Source: Acidithiobacillus ferriphilus (GTDB lineage: Bacteria; Pseudomonadota; Gammaproteobacteria; Acidithiobacillales; Acidithiobacillaceae). Taken from it: a stretch of 46,300 bases of DNA. Made by a program: the position numbers and the translations under genes. This document shows, in pieces, positions 1-9,104 of the stretch. Location: positions 1 through 46,300 of the forward strand of contig NZ_JAAZTY010000004.1 of NCBI RefSeq assembly GCF_018854775.1, read 5' to 3'. Below the pieces are notes generated by a model. The model made no database searches and had not been told where the DNA came from. It saw nothing but the letters and a program-made list of their open reading frames with translations. Position 1 is the first letter of the stretch, and the number at the start of each line of letters is the position of its first letter.

Positions 1-727
1 CCGGGTGATGCCCGAGACGCTGGCGGGCCTGCTCCAATACGTCGAATTCACCGTGTAAGCGCGACAGAACATCAAAATCTGCGCTGAGCTCCGTACCGCA
101 ATGGTGCTCCCGCAGCCATGCCCGCACATCCGGCCAAGCCTTGCGTTCGACATGCTGCAGCAAGTCCGCACGTAGCGCACCTTCCAGACCCGCCGCGTCC
201 GCCAGCGCCTGGGAAATACCCACATGCCCGATATCCAGCAACAAATTCGGTACTGCACAGTGGATGAGGCTCTCCACCATCAGAGAAAGGACCTCCAGAT
301 CTCCCTCCGGACCATCCACCCCGAAAAGCTCGGCCCCTATCTGAAACGGGGCACGGCTCCCACCGAGCAAATCGGGCCTGGCGCGCAGCACTGTGCCAGC
401 ATAAGCCAGACGTCGAAGCTCCTTCGCGGAGGAGGTCTGGGCGTCTATACGGGCCATCTGCGGCGTCATATCCGAACGCAGGCCCACCAGCCGACCACTG
501 TCCTGATCCAACAGTTTCCAGGTCTGCAAGTCGAGATCTGCGGCACTTCCAGTCAGCAAACTCTCCAGATGCTCCACCAGGGGTGGGATAACCTGGTGAT
601 AGCCCCACTGTGCGTAGAGATCAAGCAAAGCCCGGCGACAGTACTCCAGCGCCTCCGTACGTGCAGGGAGGACGTCTTCAAAACCACTCGGCAACAACCA
701 GGTTGGGGGAGATTCAGGACGCGTCAT
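1..727 (-). CDS. hisZ: ATP phosphoribosyltransferase regulatory subunit HisZ (3' end outside window)
   Basis: The frame stays open from an ATG at 727 to the left edge (242 codons visible), so the stop codon lies outside. The translation begins MTRPESPPTWLLPSGFEDVL and continues with a class II tRNA-synthetase-like core including LRSDMTPQMARI, typical of HisZ. HisZ has no catalytic activity of its own; it pairs with the short form of HisG to make the first enzyme of histidine biosynthesis and to sense histidine. The start ATG overlaps the hflC stop by 4 bp (ATGA), so it is the last visible gene of the hfq-hflX-hflK-hflC run. HisS-like proteins share the fold, but the N-terminal sequence and the neighbours favour HisZ. 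Confidence 0.9.
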   Translation of the reverse strand, partial: MTRPESPPTWLLPSGFEDVLPARTEALEYCRRALLDLYAQWGYHQVIPPLVEHLESLLTGSAADLDLQTWKLLDQDSGRLVGLRSDMTPQMARIDAQTSSAKELRRLAYAGTVLRARPDLLGGSRAPFQIGAELFGVDGPEGDLEVLSLMVESLIHCAVPNLLLDIGHVGISQALADAAGLEGALRADLLQHVERKAWPDVRAWLREHHCGTELSADFDVLSRLHGEFDVLEQARQRLGHHP

Positions 728-1596
728 TTGCCTGCCGGCTCCAGCGAATGGCGAAAATATTTAAAAAATGGCGAATCCGGGCTAAGCACAAGAATATCCT
801 TGTCCCCCAGGCTGTGACGATATGTTTCCAGGCTGCGATAAAAAGAGAAGAATGCTGGATCTTTGCCATATGCCGCACCGTAGATAGAAGCCGCCTCAGC
901 ATCCCCCTGCCCCTTTAACTCTTCCTGTTGCCGATAGGCATCCGCCATAATCTGGGTTTTTTCCTTGTCCGCGCTGGCGCGAATTTCGGCGGCATCCGCG
1001 GCTCCCCGCGAGCGATAAGCATTGGCCTCCTGCGTACGTTCAGCCTCCATCCGTTTGTAGACGGCCTGCAGCACCGCCGGGGGCAAACCCACCTGCATAA
1101 TGCGCACATCGACCAGATGCACGCCAAGGGATCGAAGGCGCCGATTGGCCGCCACCAGCACCGGCTCCGTTATCTTCTTCTGGTTACCCTGTATCACCGA
1201 CGCCAAGGTCATTGTACCGATCTCGCCCCGCAAAGAAGAGCGCACAATGTCACCAATCTGGCTTTGTGCGCTCGCATCGTTATGCAGGCGGGTATAAAAA
1301 GCCAGTGGATTGACTACTTGCCATTCGGCAAAAAAACTGATGAGCACCGGCTTTTTTTCGGCCGTCAAAAATGATTCCGGCTGCGTACTGTAGCTTGCTA
1401 AACGATTATCGATGAACTCCACATTTTGCACCAGCGGCCATTTCATATGGAGCCCAGAAGCTTCCGTCACCCGTACCACTTTACCAAACTGCAATACTAC
1501 CGCGGTCTGGGTCATGCGCACCGAATAAAAGCTCGCGGAGGCCAGTAACAACAAGGCGAGCACCACAACAATCAAACTCCAGGCCCAGTTCTTCAT
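724..1596 (-). CDS. hflC: HflC, membrane protease modulator (SPFH/band 7)
   Basis: This 290-residue protein has one N-terminal membrane helix (about residues 4-24), then an SPFH/prohibitin domain starting near VVLQFGKVVRV, and a long Ala/Glu/Arg-rich coiled coil (about 180-240). HflC forms a large periplasm-facing complex with HflK around the AAA protease FtsH and modulates turnover of membrane proteins. It is somewhat shorter than the E. coli protein (334). Its ATG overlaps the hflK stop by 4 bp and its stop overlaps the hisZ start, so translation of hflK, hflC and hisZ is probably coupled. Confidence 0.96.
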   Translation of the reverse strand: MKNWAWSLIVVVLALLLLASASFYSVRMTQTAVVLQFGKVVRVTEASGLHMKWPLVQNVEFIDNRLASYSTQPESFLTAEKKPVLISFFAEWQVVNPLAFYTRLHNDASAQSQIGDIVRSSLRGEIGTMTLASVIQGNQKKITEPVLVAANRRLRSLGVHLVDVRIMQVGLPPAVLQAVYKRMEAERTQEANAYRSRGAADAAEIRASADKEKTQIMADAYRQQEELKGQGDAEAASIYGAAYGKDPAFFSFYRSLETYRHSLGDKDILVLSPDSPFFKYFRHSLEPAGK

Positions 1597-2786
1597 GATC
1601 TGGCTCCCGAGATCGGAATTCGCAAAGGCGCCGGGCTGCTCGTTAGTGCTACCGGCGAGGGGATGGACACAACTGGCGCCGTGACTGCTGCAGAGTTCGT
1701 CGGACTCTTGACCGCCATGGGGGCCTTGACGGGCATGTGGAGATAAATCACGGGCTGCCCCTTGCTCTCAATAATCACTTTCTGGGTATGACTCAGAATA
1801 TCCTGCATGGTGTGTAAGTACATCCGTTCACTCACCACCTTTGGATTTTTCTGATAGGCCTGGAGGATGTCCGTGAAACGTGCGCTATCCCCCTTGGCAC
1901 GATCCACTACCCGCTGCTTATAGCCCTCGGCATTCGTCACCATGGCGTTAGCATCTCCTTGAGCATCGGGAATCACCGAACTCGCATAAGCTTGCGCCTC
2001 GTTACGCACCCGCTCCATATCCTCACGTGCGGTCGTCACCTCCGTAAACGCTGGCTGGACCGCCTTGGGGGGGGCCACCTGCAGTAGTTGAACAGAGTTG
2101 ACGGTAACCCCCGCATGGTAGCGATCCAGCAGATTTTGGGTGATCTGCTGGGCCTGCTGTTCAATCGCGCCTCTAGCGGATGTCAGCAAATCGTCAATCT
2201 TGCTACGCCCCACCAACTCACGCATGGCGGACTCCGCACCATACGAAATCAATTGATCCGGATTCGTGGTGGCAAACAGATAATGACTGACATTGGTAAT
2301 TCGATACTGCACGGCAAAACGGACATCGACCACGCTTCCATCCGCAGTCAGCATCATGCCGGGGTTCAGTGAATCAGCGGCACCACCATAGCCCAGAATC
2401 AGACGATGGCTTTGCGCTACTTTAGGCAGATACACACGCTCAAAAGGGAATGGGAGCCGATAGTGTAAACCGGGCTGGCTGATGCCAACCTCTTTGCCAA
2501 AACGTAGCACCACCCCCTCTTCATCGGGTCCCACGACGTAAATACCCGAGGCAACCCAGAACAGAATCAGTATCGCAACTGCCAGAAAAGGTAGCAATTG
2601 CAGCCACTTGCGATCCATCTTCGAACCGCCGCCACGGCCACCACCAGAACCAAAAATACCACCCAGTTTTTTCAACTCTTGGGTGATTTTCTGGATGTCA
2701 AAAACCGGCTTTTGCGCATTGGGACGTCGTCCCCATGGGTTATTATCGTTCTTGTTTCCGTTTCCGCCCGGATCACTCCACGGCAT
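1593..2786 (-). CDS. hflK: HflK, membrane protease modulator (SPFH/band 7)
   Basis: I place the start at the ATG at 2786 (MPWSDPGGNG), matching the usual HflK N-terminus and preceded by GGAAGGAGAG; an in-frame start 20 codons upstream would lie inside hflX and lacks this match. The 397-residue protein has a Gly/Asn/Asp-rich cytoplasmic N-terminus, a glycine-rich stretch (GSGGGRGGG), one membrane helix (about 60-80), an SPFH domain (VVLRFGKEVG onward) and a coiled coil. A Pro/Ser/Ala-rich tail closes it. It partners HflC in the FtsH-associated complex. It lies 14 bp after hflX and overlaps hflC by 4 bp. Confidence 0.96.
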   Translation of the reverse strand: MPWSDPGGNGNKNDNNPWGRRPNAQKPVFDIQKITQELKKLGGIFGSGGGRGGGSKMDRKWLQLLPFLAVAILILFWVASGIYVVGPDEEGVVLRFGKEVGISQPGLHYRLPFPFERVYLPKVAQSHRLILGYGGAADSLNPGMMLTADGSVVDVRFAVQYRITNVSHYLFATTNPDQLISYGAESAMRELVGRSKIDDLLTSARGAIEQQAQQITQNLLDRYHAGVTVNSVQLLQVAPPKAVQPAFTEVTTAREDMERVRNEAQAYASSVIPDAQGDANAMVTNAEGYKQRVVDRAKGDSARFTDILQAYQKNPKVVSERMYLHTMQDILSHTQKVIIESKGQPVIYLHMPVKAPMAVKSPTNSAAVTAPVVSIPSPVALTSSPAPLRIPISGARS

Positions 2787-2800
2787 ACCACTCTCCTTCC

Positions 2801-4075
2801 TCAGCCATCGGCCGGTATTGTAGGGGGCGCATCCATCGCCTGACAACCGCTACTGTGCATTTGCGCACGCATGCGCCGCCAAGTGAGGTCATCAATATCA
2901 AAAATCAGATGTGCCATGCCCTGATCATCAAAGCTTTCCTCAACAATACTGGCCACGCGGTGTAAGCGGGCACGCAAGGCACCCTCTTCAGGCGTCAACG
3001 TCAGTTCTGCACGTAGCATGGATCGCCCTACACGCTGCGTCATCGCCCGCAGCAACTCGGGTATACCGGCACCAGAGCGGGCGCTGACACGCACCGCCAT
3101 CAGGTTGCCAGAGCCTTCATATACATTTCCTGGTGCATCTCCTGTCAAATCCACCTTGTTGAGCACCAACAGACGAGGGATCTCATCTGCGCCGATTTCT
3201 GTCAAAACCGCATCCACCGCGGCAATTTGAGCATCACGGTCGGGAGCGCTCCCGTCTACCACATGGAGAAGTAACTGCGCTTGGTTCACCTCTTCCAAAG
3301 TCGCACGAAAAGCGGCGATCAAATCCGTCGGCAAATCACGCAAAAAACCGACGGTATCGGCCAGAAGAATGGCTTCGTGCCCCGCAATTTGCAAACGCCG
3401 TATGGCGGGATCGAGGGTCGCAAACAGGCGATCAGCGGCGTAACTGGAACTTTCCGTGAGGGCATTGAAGAGGGAGGACTTACCGGCATTCGTATAGCCG
3501 ACCAAAGCGACCGTTGGTAGTGGTGCCCGCTGACGCGCCCGCCGCTGAGTTGCCCGATGCGCAGCCACCTTGACCAGACGTTCGCGCAGGGAGCGAATAC
3601 GCTCGCCGATGAGACGACGATCCGTTTCCAATTGTGTCTCACCCGGACCTCTCAATCCGATGCCGCCGCGCTGGCGTTCCAGATGGGTCCAACCGCGGAT
3701 GAGGCGTGTCCGCAAGCGTGTCAACTGCGCCAATTCCACTTGCAATTTGCCTTCGTGAGTATGCGCTCGTCGCGCGAAAATATCGAGGATGAGACCCACC
3801 CGGTCGACGACCCGGCACTGGAGGGCGCGCTCCAGATTGCGCTCCTGCACAGGACTCAGGACCCGATCGAAGAGCACGAGGTCTACAGACAAATCGGAAA
3901 CCTGCTCCGCCAGTTCGGCTACCTTGCCACGCCCCAGAAAAGTCGCCGGATCGAGACGATCGCGCTGCACGGAAAGGAATGCCAACACCTCCGCGCCGCT
4001 GTCTGTGGCCAAATGTGAAAACTCTGCCCCATCGTCGGGATCAGTCTCACCCTGTAATACCACATGGACGAGCAA
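2801..4075 (-). CDS. hflX: Ribosome-associated GTPase HflX
   Basis: This 424-residue protein has the HflX N-terminal subdomain (FLGRGKVAELAEQV) and a helical linker (RGWTHLERQRGGIGLRGPGE). The GTPase domain follows with G1 GYTNAGKSSLF, G3 DTVGFLRDLP and G4 NKVD. HflX binds the 50S subunit and splits stalled ribosomes, for example after heat stress. The proposed start is TTG, with AGGAG six bases upstream; the frame continues a little further without a better start. It follows hfq on the same strand (47-bp gap), the widespread hfq-hflX arrangement. The usual upstream neighbour miaA is absent. Confidence 0.95.
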   Translation of the reverse strand: MLVHVVLQGETDPDDGAEFSHLATDSGAEVLAFLSVQRDRLDPATFLGRGKVAELAEQVSDLSVDLVLFDRVLSPVQERNLERALQCRVVDRVGLILDIFARRAHTHEGKLQVELAQLTRLRTRLIRGWTHLERQRGGIGLRGPGETQLETDRRLIGERIRSLRERLVKVAAHRATQRRARQRAPLPTVALVGYTNAGKSSLFNALTESSSYAADRLFATLDPAIRRLQIAGHEAILLADTVGFLRDLPTDLIAAFRATLEEVNQAQLLLHVVDGSAPDRDAQIAAVDAVLTEIGADEIPRLLVLNKVDLTGDAPGNVYEGSGNLMAVRVSARSGAGIPELLRAMTQRVGRSMLRAELTLTPEEGALRARLHRVASIVEESFDDQGMAHLIFDIDDLTWRRMRAQMHSSGCQAMDAPPTIPADG

Positions 4076-4122
4076 AATCCGCTCCTGAGGCGCGGCTACA
4101 GCAACTGCGGTATTCGCCAGAA

Positions 4123-4389
4123 TCAGGCCTCTTCTTCCGTACTGCTCTCGCCTTCACCTTCTGGCAAGGGCAAACGCACATCGCGACCGGGAACCACCGT
4201 AGAAATGGCGTGTTTGTAAATCATCTGACTCACATTGTTGCGCAGCAATACAACGAACTGGTCAAAGGACTCCACAAAGCCTTGCAGCTTGATACCATTC
4301 ACCAGATAGATGGCGACAGGAACGTGCTCTTTACGCAACAGGTTGAGAAAAGGGTCCTGAAGAACTTGTCCTTTTTGTTGTCCGGCCAT
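4123..4389 (-). CDS. hfq: RNA chaperone Hfq
   Basis: This 88-residue Sm-like protein contains Sm1 ([19 protein letters not shown]) and Sm2 with Y58-K59-H60, the signature of the proximal RNA-binding face. Hfq forms a hexameric ring that pairs small RNAs with mRNAs. The C-terminal tail is short and acidic ([12 protein letters not shown]) rather than the long disordered tail of E. coli. GGAG lies seven bases upstream of the ATG. It is the first gene of the minus-strand hfq-hflX-hflK-hflC-hisZ run and diverges from ppc. Confidence 0.97.
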   Translation of the reverse strand: MAGQQKGQVLQDPFLNLLRKEHVPVAIYLVNGIKLQGFVESFDQFVVLLRNNVSQMIYKHAISTVVPGRDVRLPLPEGEGESSTEEEA

Positions 4390-4691
4390 TTTTTATCTCC
4401 TTGAACTATAGCTTCATGGCGCTTCTAGGGTAGTGAAAAAGCCTGTGGGACTCCTTGCACTGCAGGGCAATTAGACTAACTCAAAAACAAAGCAAATGCC
4501 ATGCTTGTGCAGCCGCGATACAGTACATCTGCCCAGGGCGAAGCGGCAATCAGCTTTTGTCATGAATTGACCTGTCGCACGCTTCCCATTACGTTAGATG
4601 CAAAATCAGACAGCCCCAGGCACCCCTAGTTGTCAGTGGACGACCCGGTGGTCATCGCCCCTGATGTGGCACCCAATAAGGAGACGGAACC
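4390..4691. promoter_or_regulatory. Divergent intergenic region between hfq and ppc
   Basis: About 300 bp without a gene separates the two diverging operons. For ppc, TTGACC (4567-4572) lies 17 bp before TACGTT (4590-4595), a weak sigma-70-like match. For hfq, a TCTAAT -10-like hexamer is read on the minus strand at 4470-4475 without a convincing -35. No terminator, repeat or small ORF with a good ribosome site was seen. Promoter assignments here are guesses from consensus. Confidence 0.35.
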
Positions 4692-7481
4692 GTGGAAAAA
4701 ACGACCATCAATGACAAGGCGCTCCGCGCCCGCGTCAAACTGCTCGGCAATTTGCTGGGCGAAGTCCTGCGCGAGCAAGCCGGAGCCCGGGTATTCAACG
4801 CCGTAGAACAGCTTCGCCAGGGATACATCCGTTTGCACAAAAAAGAGGATCTCCGCCTGCGTAGTCGTCTCGCGCGCTTCACGGATGCGCTGCCCCAAGA
4901 TGATCTCGTGCTGGTGATACGCGCATTCAATACCTACTTTAGCTTGGTCAACATTGCGGAAGAAGAGTTCCAGCACCTGCATCGCCGCCGCTTGCTACAA
5001 AAGAAGGATGGGCTGTGGGTCGGTTCTTTCGAAGAAACCTTCCGCGAACTGCAAAATCAAGGTATCAACTCCGGGCAAATACAATTTCTCTTGGATCAAA
5101 CGCGCTACCTGCCGGTATTCACGGCACATCCCACCGAATCCAAGCGACGGACGGTACTTCATGGTTTGCGCCGCATCTTTGTAGCCAGCAAAATGCTCGA
5201 CGATCCATCGCTCAATGATGAGGAAGAACAGGATGTTCTCGACAATTTAAAGGCGCAAATCCAGATTCTCTGGGAAACCGAGGAGGTGCGTGCCAACCGA
5301 CCACAGGTGCAAGATGAGGTCGAGAACGGCCTTTTCTACTTCCGCGACAGCCTCTTTGAAGCGGTGCCGCGCACCTATCAGGCGGCGCGGCGTGCGGCGC
5401 GACGGGTCTTTGGCAATGACGATATCGACATCCCGGCTTTCATCCGCTTCGGCTCCTGGATCGGTGGTGACCGCGATGGCAATCCCAATGTGACGGCGGC
5501 CATTACCGGTTGGGCCTTGCGTACCCAAAGCATCGAAGTGTTGCGTGAATATCAGCGACGCTTAAACGATCTCTACCAACTGCTCGGGCATTCCAGCCGT
5601 TTCTGCGCCATTTCTCCCATCCTGCTGGCCTCCCTGGAACGTGATGCCGATGACTTCCCGGAACTCGCCGAATGGGTGGATCAACGCTTTCCCAGCGAGC
5701 CTTATCGGCGCAAACTGCGCTACGTGATGACGCGCCTTGATCTGCGGCTCCGGCAGTTGGAAAATGGTCAGGTCCTCAACGAATCCTCTGGTCCGGCTTA
5801 TGCGGCCGCGGAAGATTTCCTCGACGATCTTCTGCTCGTGCGCGACTCCTTGCGGGGCCACAATGATGACTACATCGCCGATCACGAGGTGCAAGACATC
5901 ATCTGGCTGGTTCAAACCTTCGGTTTTCATCTGGCCAACCTGGATATTCGTCAGGAATCCACCGTACATTCCCGCACCATCGCTGAACTTTTCGCAGCCG
6001 TGCCCAGCTTCGTCAACTACCTGGAACTACCGGAAGAGACTCGCCTGCTGGTACTCTCGGAAGCGCTGCGCCGACCCGGTCCGCTGGTAGAAAAACAGCC
6101 CGATCTGTCGCCAATGGCGGCCGAGACCTGCGCCATGTTCCGTTGCATCGCCCAGTTGCGTCGTGAAGTCAGCGCAGCCGGTTTCGGCAATTATGTGATC
6201 TCCATGACACACGAGGCCAGCCACATCATGGAAGTGCTGGTCCTCGCCAAAGAGTTCGGCCTGGCCGGTTGGTCACGACAAGGGCTCTACAGTGAGATTG
6301 CCGTCACGCCACTCTTTGAGACCATCCACGATCTCGAACGCATGGACACGGTGATGTCCACCTTGCTGGACAACCCGGTTTATACCGAGATCCTCCGCAG
6401 TCAGGACGATACCCAGGAGGTCATGTTGGGATATTCGGACTCCTGCAAGGATGGCGGCATTCTCTCTTCCAGTTGGTTCCTGTATCAGGCGCAAATGCGG
6501 CTGGCTGCCCTGGCAGACAAACGCCGGATTCAGGTGCGTATCTTCCACGGCCGCGGCGGCAGCGTGGGGCGCGGTGGCGGCCCCACCTACGAGGCCATTC
6601 TGGCCCAACCGCCGGATACCGTACGCGGACAGATCAAAATCACCGAGCAGGGAGAGGTGCTCTCCTTTAAATATGCCAATCTGGAGACGGCGATTTATGA
6701 ATTGACCGTGGGTGCGGCCGGTCTCATCAAGGCGAGCATTGGTTTGGTTCGGTCCGTATCCAGTGACAACCCGGACCACCTGCGGATTATGACGGAGCTA
6801 ACCCGCACCGGAGAGGCGGTTTACCGTGACCTGACTGAAAACACGCCGGGCTTTATGGATTATTTCTACGAGGCCACCCCGCTTAACGAGATCGCCCACA
6901 TGAACATCGGGTCGCGTCCCTCCCATCGCCAGCGAGGGGATCGTTCCATGTCTTCTATCCGGGCTATCCCATGGATTTTCGCCTGGGCCCAATCGCGGCA
7001 TATTCTGCCGGCCTGGTATGGACTGGGTTCGGCACTCGCCCAGTGGCGGGAGGACAAGCCGGAGCGCTTGCAAGTTTTACAGGATATGTACCAACAGTGG
7101 CCATTCTTTCGGGCACTCATGAGCAATATCATCATGGCCATGGCCAAAACGGATATGGCTATCGCCGGCGAATATGCCGGTTTACCCAGAGATCAGGAGG
7201 TTGCCGCCGGCATATATCAGAAGATTCGTGCCGAATTCGAGCGCAGCTTGGCCGAGGTACTCGTCATGACCGAATCAAAGCAACTACTCGCCGACAATCC
7301 GACCTTGGCGTTTTCCCTACAGCGACGCAATGTCTACATGGAGCCACTCAACCATATTCAACTCGCCTTGCTGCACCGTTATCGCAACGATGACGCACCG
7401 CCCGAGTTCCGCGAGATATGGCTGGACCCCCTGTTGCGCACCATCAATGCCATTTCTGCCGGACAGCGCAACACCGGATAA
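4692..7481 (+). CDS. ppc: Phosphoenolpyruvate carboxylase
   Basis: Carboxylates phosphoenolpyruvate to oxaloacetate, the anaplerotic step feeding an often incomplete TCA cycle in autotrophs. The GTG start is preceded by AAGGAG (4678-4683). Visible signatures are VFTAHPTESKRR with catalytic His146, GYSDSCKDGG (Lys586), FHGRGGSVGRGGGP, and the IGSRPSHR region followed by RAIPWIFAWAQSR. The protein ends in the conserved NTG. At 929 residues it is somewhat longer than the E. coli enzyme (883) and looks intact. maf follows 11 bp downstream, so the two are probably cotranscribed. Confidence 0.98.
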   Translation: MEKTTINDKALRARVKLLGNLLGEVLREQAGARVFNAVEQLRQGYIRLHKKEDLRLRSRLARFTDALPQDDLVLVIRAFNTYFSLVNIAEEEFQHLHRRRLLQKKDGLWVGSFEETFRELQNQGINSGQIQFLLDQTRYLPVFTAHPTESKRRTVLHGLRRIFVASKMLDDPSLNDEEEQDVLDNLKAQIQILWETEEVRANRPQVQDEVENGLFYFRDSLFEAVPRTYQAARRAARRVFGNDDIDIPAFIRFGSWIGGDRDGNPNVTAAITGWALRTQSIEVLREYQRRLNDLYQLLGHSSRFCAISPILLASLERDADDFPELAEWVDQRFPSEPYRRKLRYVMTRLDLRLRQLENGQVLNESSGPAYAAAEDFLDDLLLVRDSLRGHNDDYIADHEVQDIIWLVQTFGFHLANLDIRQESTVHSRTIAELFAAVPSFVNYLELPEETRLLVLSEALRRPGPLVEKQPDLSPMAAETCAMFRCIAQLRREVSAAGFGNYVISMTHEASHIMEVLVLAKEFGLAGWSRQGLYSEIAVTPLFETIHDLERMDTVMSTLLDNPVYTEILRSQDDTQEVMLGYSDSCKDGGILSSSWFLYQAQMRLAALADKRRIQVRIFHGRGGSVGRGGGPTYEAILAQPPDTVRGQIKITEQGEVLSFKYANLETAIYELTVGAAGLIKASIGLVRSVSSDNPDHLRIMTELTRTGEAVYRDLTENTPGFMDYFYEATPLNEIAHMNIGSRPSHRQRGDRSMSSIRAIPWIFAWAQSRHILPAWYGLGSALAQWREDKPERLQVLQDMYQQWPFFRALMSNIIMAMAKTDMAIAGEYAGLPRDQEVAAGIYQKIRAEFERSLAEVLVMTESKQLLADNPTLAFSLQRRNVYMEPLNHIQLALLHRYRNDDAPPEFREIWLDPLLRTINAISAGQRNTG

Positions 7482-7492
7482 GGAGGAGATGC

Positions 7493-8071
7493 GTGTCTCT
7501 GCCAGAATTAATCCTCGCGTCCGCCAGCCCTTACCGCCAGGAATTGTTGCAACGTCTGCAAATTCCATTCCGCGTGGAAGCTTCGGCGATCGATGAAACC
7601 CCATTACCGGACGAGGCGCCAGAGGCCCTCGTCTGTCGGCTGGCAGAGGCCAAGGCGCAGGCCGTGGCGCACCGCAATCCCCAGGCAGTGGTTATCGGCG
7701 CCGATCAGATGGCGGTCTGTGGTACCCGCATGCTCGGCAAACCGGGGAATGCCGAACGGGCCGTGGAACAACTGGGCTGGATGCAGGGTCAGGCCGTCGA
7801 ATTTCTCAACGGCATTGCCATTGCCGCCGCATCCGGCACAGAAATATTTCTGGTGCCCTATCGGATCGTCCTGCGCACTCTAACGAGCATAGAGATTGAG
7901 CGTTATGTAGCGCGAGACCAGCCACTGGACTGCGCCGGAAGTTTCCGCTCCGAGGGGCTGGGCATCAGTCTGGTGAAGCGCATGGAAGGAGAAGACCCCC
8001 ACGCATTGATGGGTTTGCCGCTGATCACCCTCTGTCGAGGGCTGCGCAAACTCGGTTACCCGCTACCATAA
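7493..8071 (+). CDS. Maf/YceF-type nucleoside triphosphate pyrophosphatase
   Basis: I chose the GTG at 7493 because the translation then begins VSLPELILASASPYRQELL, the conserved Maf start, and AGGAGGAG sits just upstream; longer versions would run into ppc. The 192-residue protein has the nucleotide-binding loop SASPYR, IDET, GADQMAV and LGKPGN. The segment CAGSFRSEGLGISLV with EGEDPHALMGLPL matches the YceF branch, which hydrolyses 7-methyl-GTP, rather than the YhdE branch, which hydrolyses dTTP/UTP. This assignment is by memory of the families. It would clean up modified nucleotides. It probably shares a transcript with ppc. Confidence 0.92.
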   Translation: MSLPELILASASPYRQELLQRLQIPFRVEASAIDETPLPDEAPEALVCRLAEAKAQAVAHRNPQAVVIGADQMAVCGTRMLGKPGNAERAVEQLGWMQGQAVEFLNGIAIAAASGTEIFLVPYRIVLRTLTSIEIERYVARDQPLDCAGSFRSEGLGISLVKRMEGEDPHALMGLPLITLCRGLRKLGYPLP

Positions 8072-8088
8072 CCCCCTGAAAGGACATT

Positions 8089-8115
8089 AAAAAGGGGCAT
8101 CACTATGATGCCCCT
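8089..8115 (-). terminator. Rho-independent terminator of the TPR gene
   Basis: AGGGGCATCA (8093-8102) and TGATGCCCCT (8106-8115) form a perfect 10-bp stem with a 3-base loop. Read on the minus strand the stem is followed directly by five T, so it terminates the gene at 8138-8920. It also lies just past the maf stop and could act weakly there, without a U tract. Confidence 0.9.
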
Positions 8116-8137
8116 CCGATTGCGCAAAGCAACTGGC

Positions 8138-8920
8138 TTAACCCCAGTTGTCTCCGCCGTCATCCAGTCCGAAGTCGTCATTGGACGCCAACTGGTCATT
8201 GCCCCAAGAATCGTCCGTCAAGCCCAGGTCATTGTCGCTGCCATCACCGACTGCATTACCCGATTCGTTGTCGTGTCCAAACAGACTGCCTGCCAGTGCC
8301 TGCCCGGCTGCCAGTCCGGCGCCCACACCAACACCAGTGGCAATCCCGGAAGCCAGACTGGACCCCAGCCCACCCCCCTGCTGCGGCATGCCGCCCATGG
8401 CCCCACCCGGGTTCACGGGACCATAACCGTTCATGCCCCCGAAAGGCGCGGAAGGCTGTCCACGGTAAATCATGCTCGCCTGCTGGCGGCGGCGCAAGAA
8501 CATGGATATCAGCGCAATGAACGCGACGAGCCCCAGGAAAAACGCCAGCACTGTACCCCAGTGACTTTTTTTGCCGACCTTACCAATCGGTTTATTCACA
8601 TGACTCTGCAATGATTTCTTAAAAGAGGTCAGCACCTGCGGTTTCACAAAGGGCATGTCGGGTGCAAGTTGCTCCGATTTCTGCAAGGCCGCTGCCGCCC
8701 CGGCCCAGTTACCCTGACGCGCCAAAATACGCGCTTCCAGATATTGCGCTTCTGCAGATTGCGGATGTGCCACCAATACTTTCCGCATCATGCTCTGCGC
8801 TTGATCCAAACGACCCGCCTGCACAGCCTGCGTGACTTGTGCTACACTCGGCTCAGCCCACGCTGCCGGTGCGACCAGCATCAAGGCAATGGCAATGAGT
8901 CCAAAAAGTTTTAATTGCAT
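8138..8920 (-). CDS. Exported TPR protein with membrane helix and Gly-rich acidic tail, function unknown
   Basis: The ATG at 8920 follows GGAGGAG and opens a signal peptide (MQLKLFGLIAIALMLVAPAAWA, cleavage after AWA at about 22). Residues about 25-100 look like two TPR-type helix pairs (QAVQAGRLDQAQSMMRKVL; ARILARQGNWAGAAAALQK). A Lys-rich stretch is followed by a membrane helix (about 122-142) and Arg-rich stop-transfer residues. Next come a Gly/Pro/Met-rich segment, a small-residue stretch (SGIATGVGVGAGLAAGQAL) and an Asp/Asn/Gly-rich C-terminus ending DDGGDNWG. The layout suggests a periplasmic TPR head anchored in the inner membrane. I do not recognise a named family and propose no function. 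The gene is monocistronic with its own promoter and terminator. Confidence 0.85.
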   Translation of the reverse strand: MQLKLFGLIAIALMLVAPAAWAEPSVAQVTQAVQAGRLDQAQSMMRKVLVAHPQSAEAQYLEARILARQGNWAGAAAALQKSEQLAPDMPFVKPQVLTSFKKSLQSHVNKPIGKVGKKSHWGTVLAFFLGLVAFIALISMFLRRRQQASMIYRGQPSAPFGGMNGYGPVNPGGAMGGMPQQGGGLGSSLASGIATGVGVGAGLAAGQALAGSLFGHDNESGNAVGDGSDNDLGLTDDSWGNDQLASNDDFGLDDGGDNWG

Positions 8921-8950
8921 ACGCTCCTCCAACCAAAATGTCGTGATCTG

Positions 8951-8979
8951 AATATGCGGTGAAACCCTGTCTAAATCAA
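8951..8979 (-). promoter_or_regulatory. Sigma-70-like promoter for the TPR gene
   Basis: On the minus strand TTGATT (8974-8979) and CATATT (8951-8956) are separated by 17 bp, about 30 bp upstream of the GGAGGAG ribosome site. Each hexamer matches consensus at four of six positions. Confidence 0.5.
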
Positions 8980-9072
8980 GAGCATCACACACGCGGGATC
9001 AGCAGGCATTTTTGCCCGCATCGCTCAGCAACCGGCTCCCTGCGTTTACTACGAGAAAAATGCCGGGTAAGT

Positions 9073-9104
9073 TTGACAGCAGATGGAATTATCGCCATTA
9101 TACT
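9073..9104 (+). promoter_or_regulatory. Promoter of the RND efflux operon
   Basis: A perfect -35 TTGACA occupies 9073-9078. Candidate -10 hexamers are CATTAT (9096-9101, 17-bp spacer) and TATACT (9099-9104, 20-bp spacer). Both run into the TetR-type palindrome at 9099-9118, so a bound repressor would block RNA polymerase. Confidence 0.6.

Noticed and set aside
72-608. Minus-strand ORF of 178 codons at the left edge
   Set aside because: It is out of frame with the partial hisZ, whose translation is clearly recognisable.
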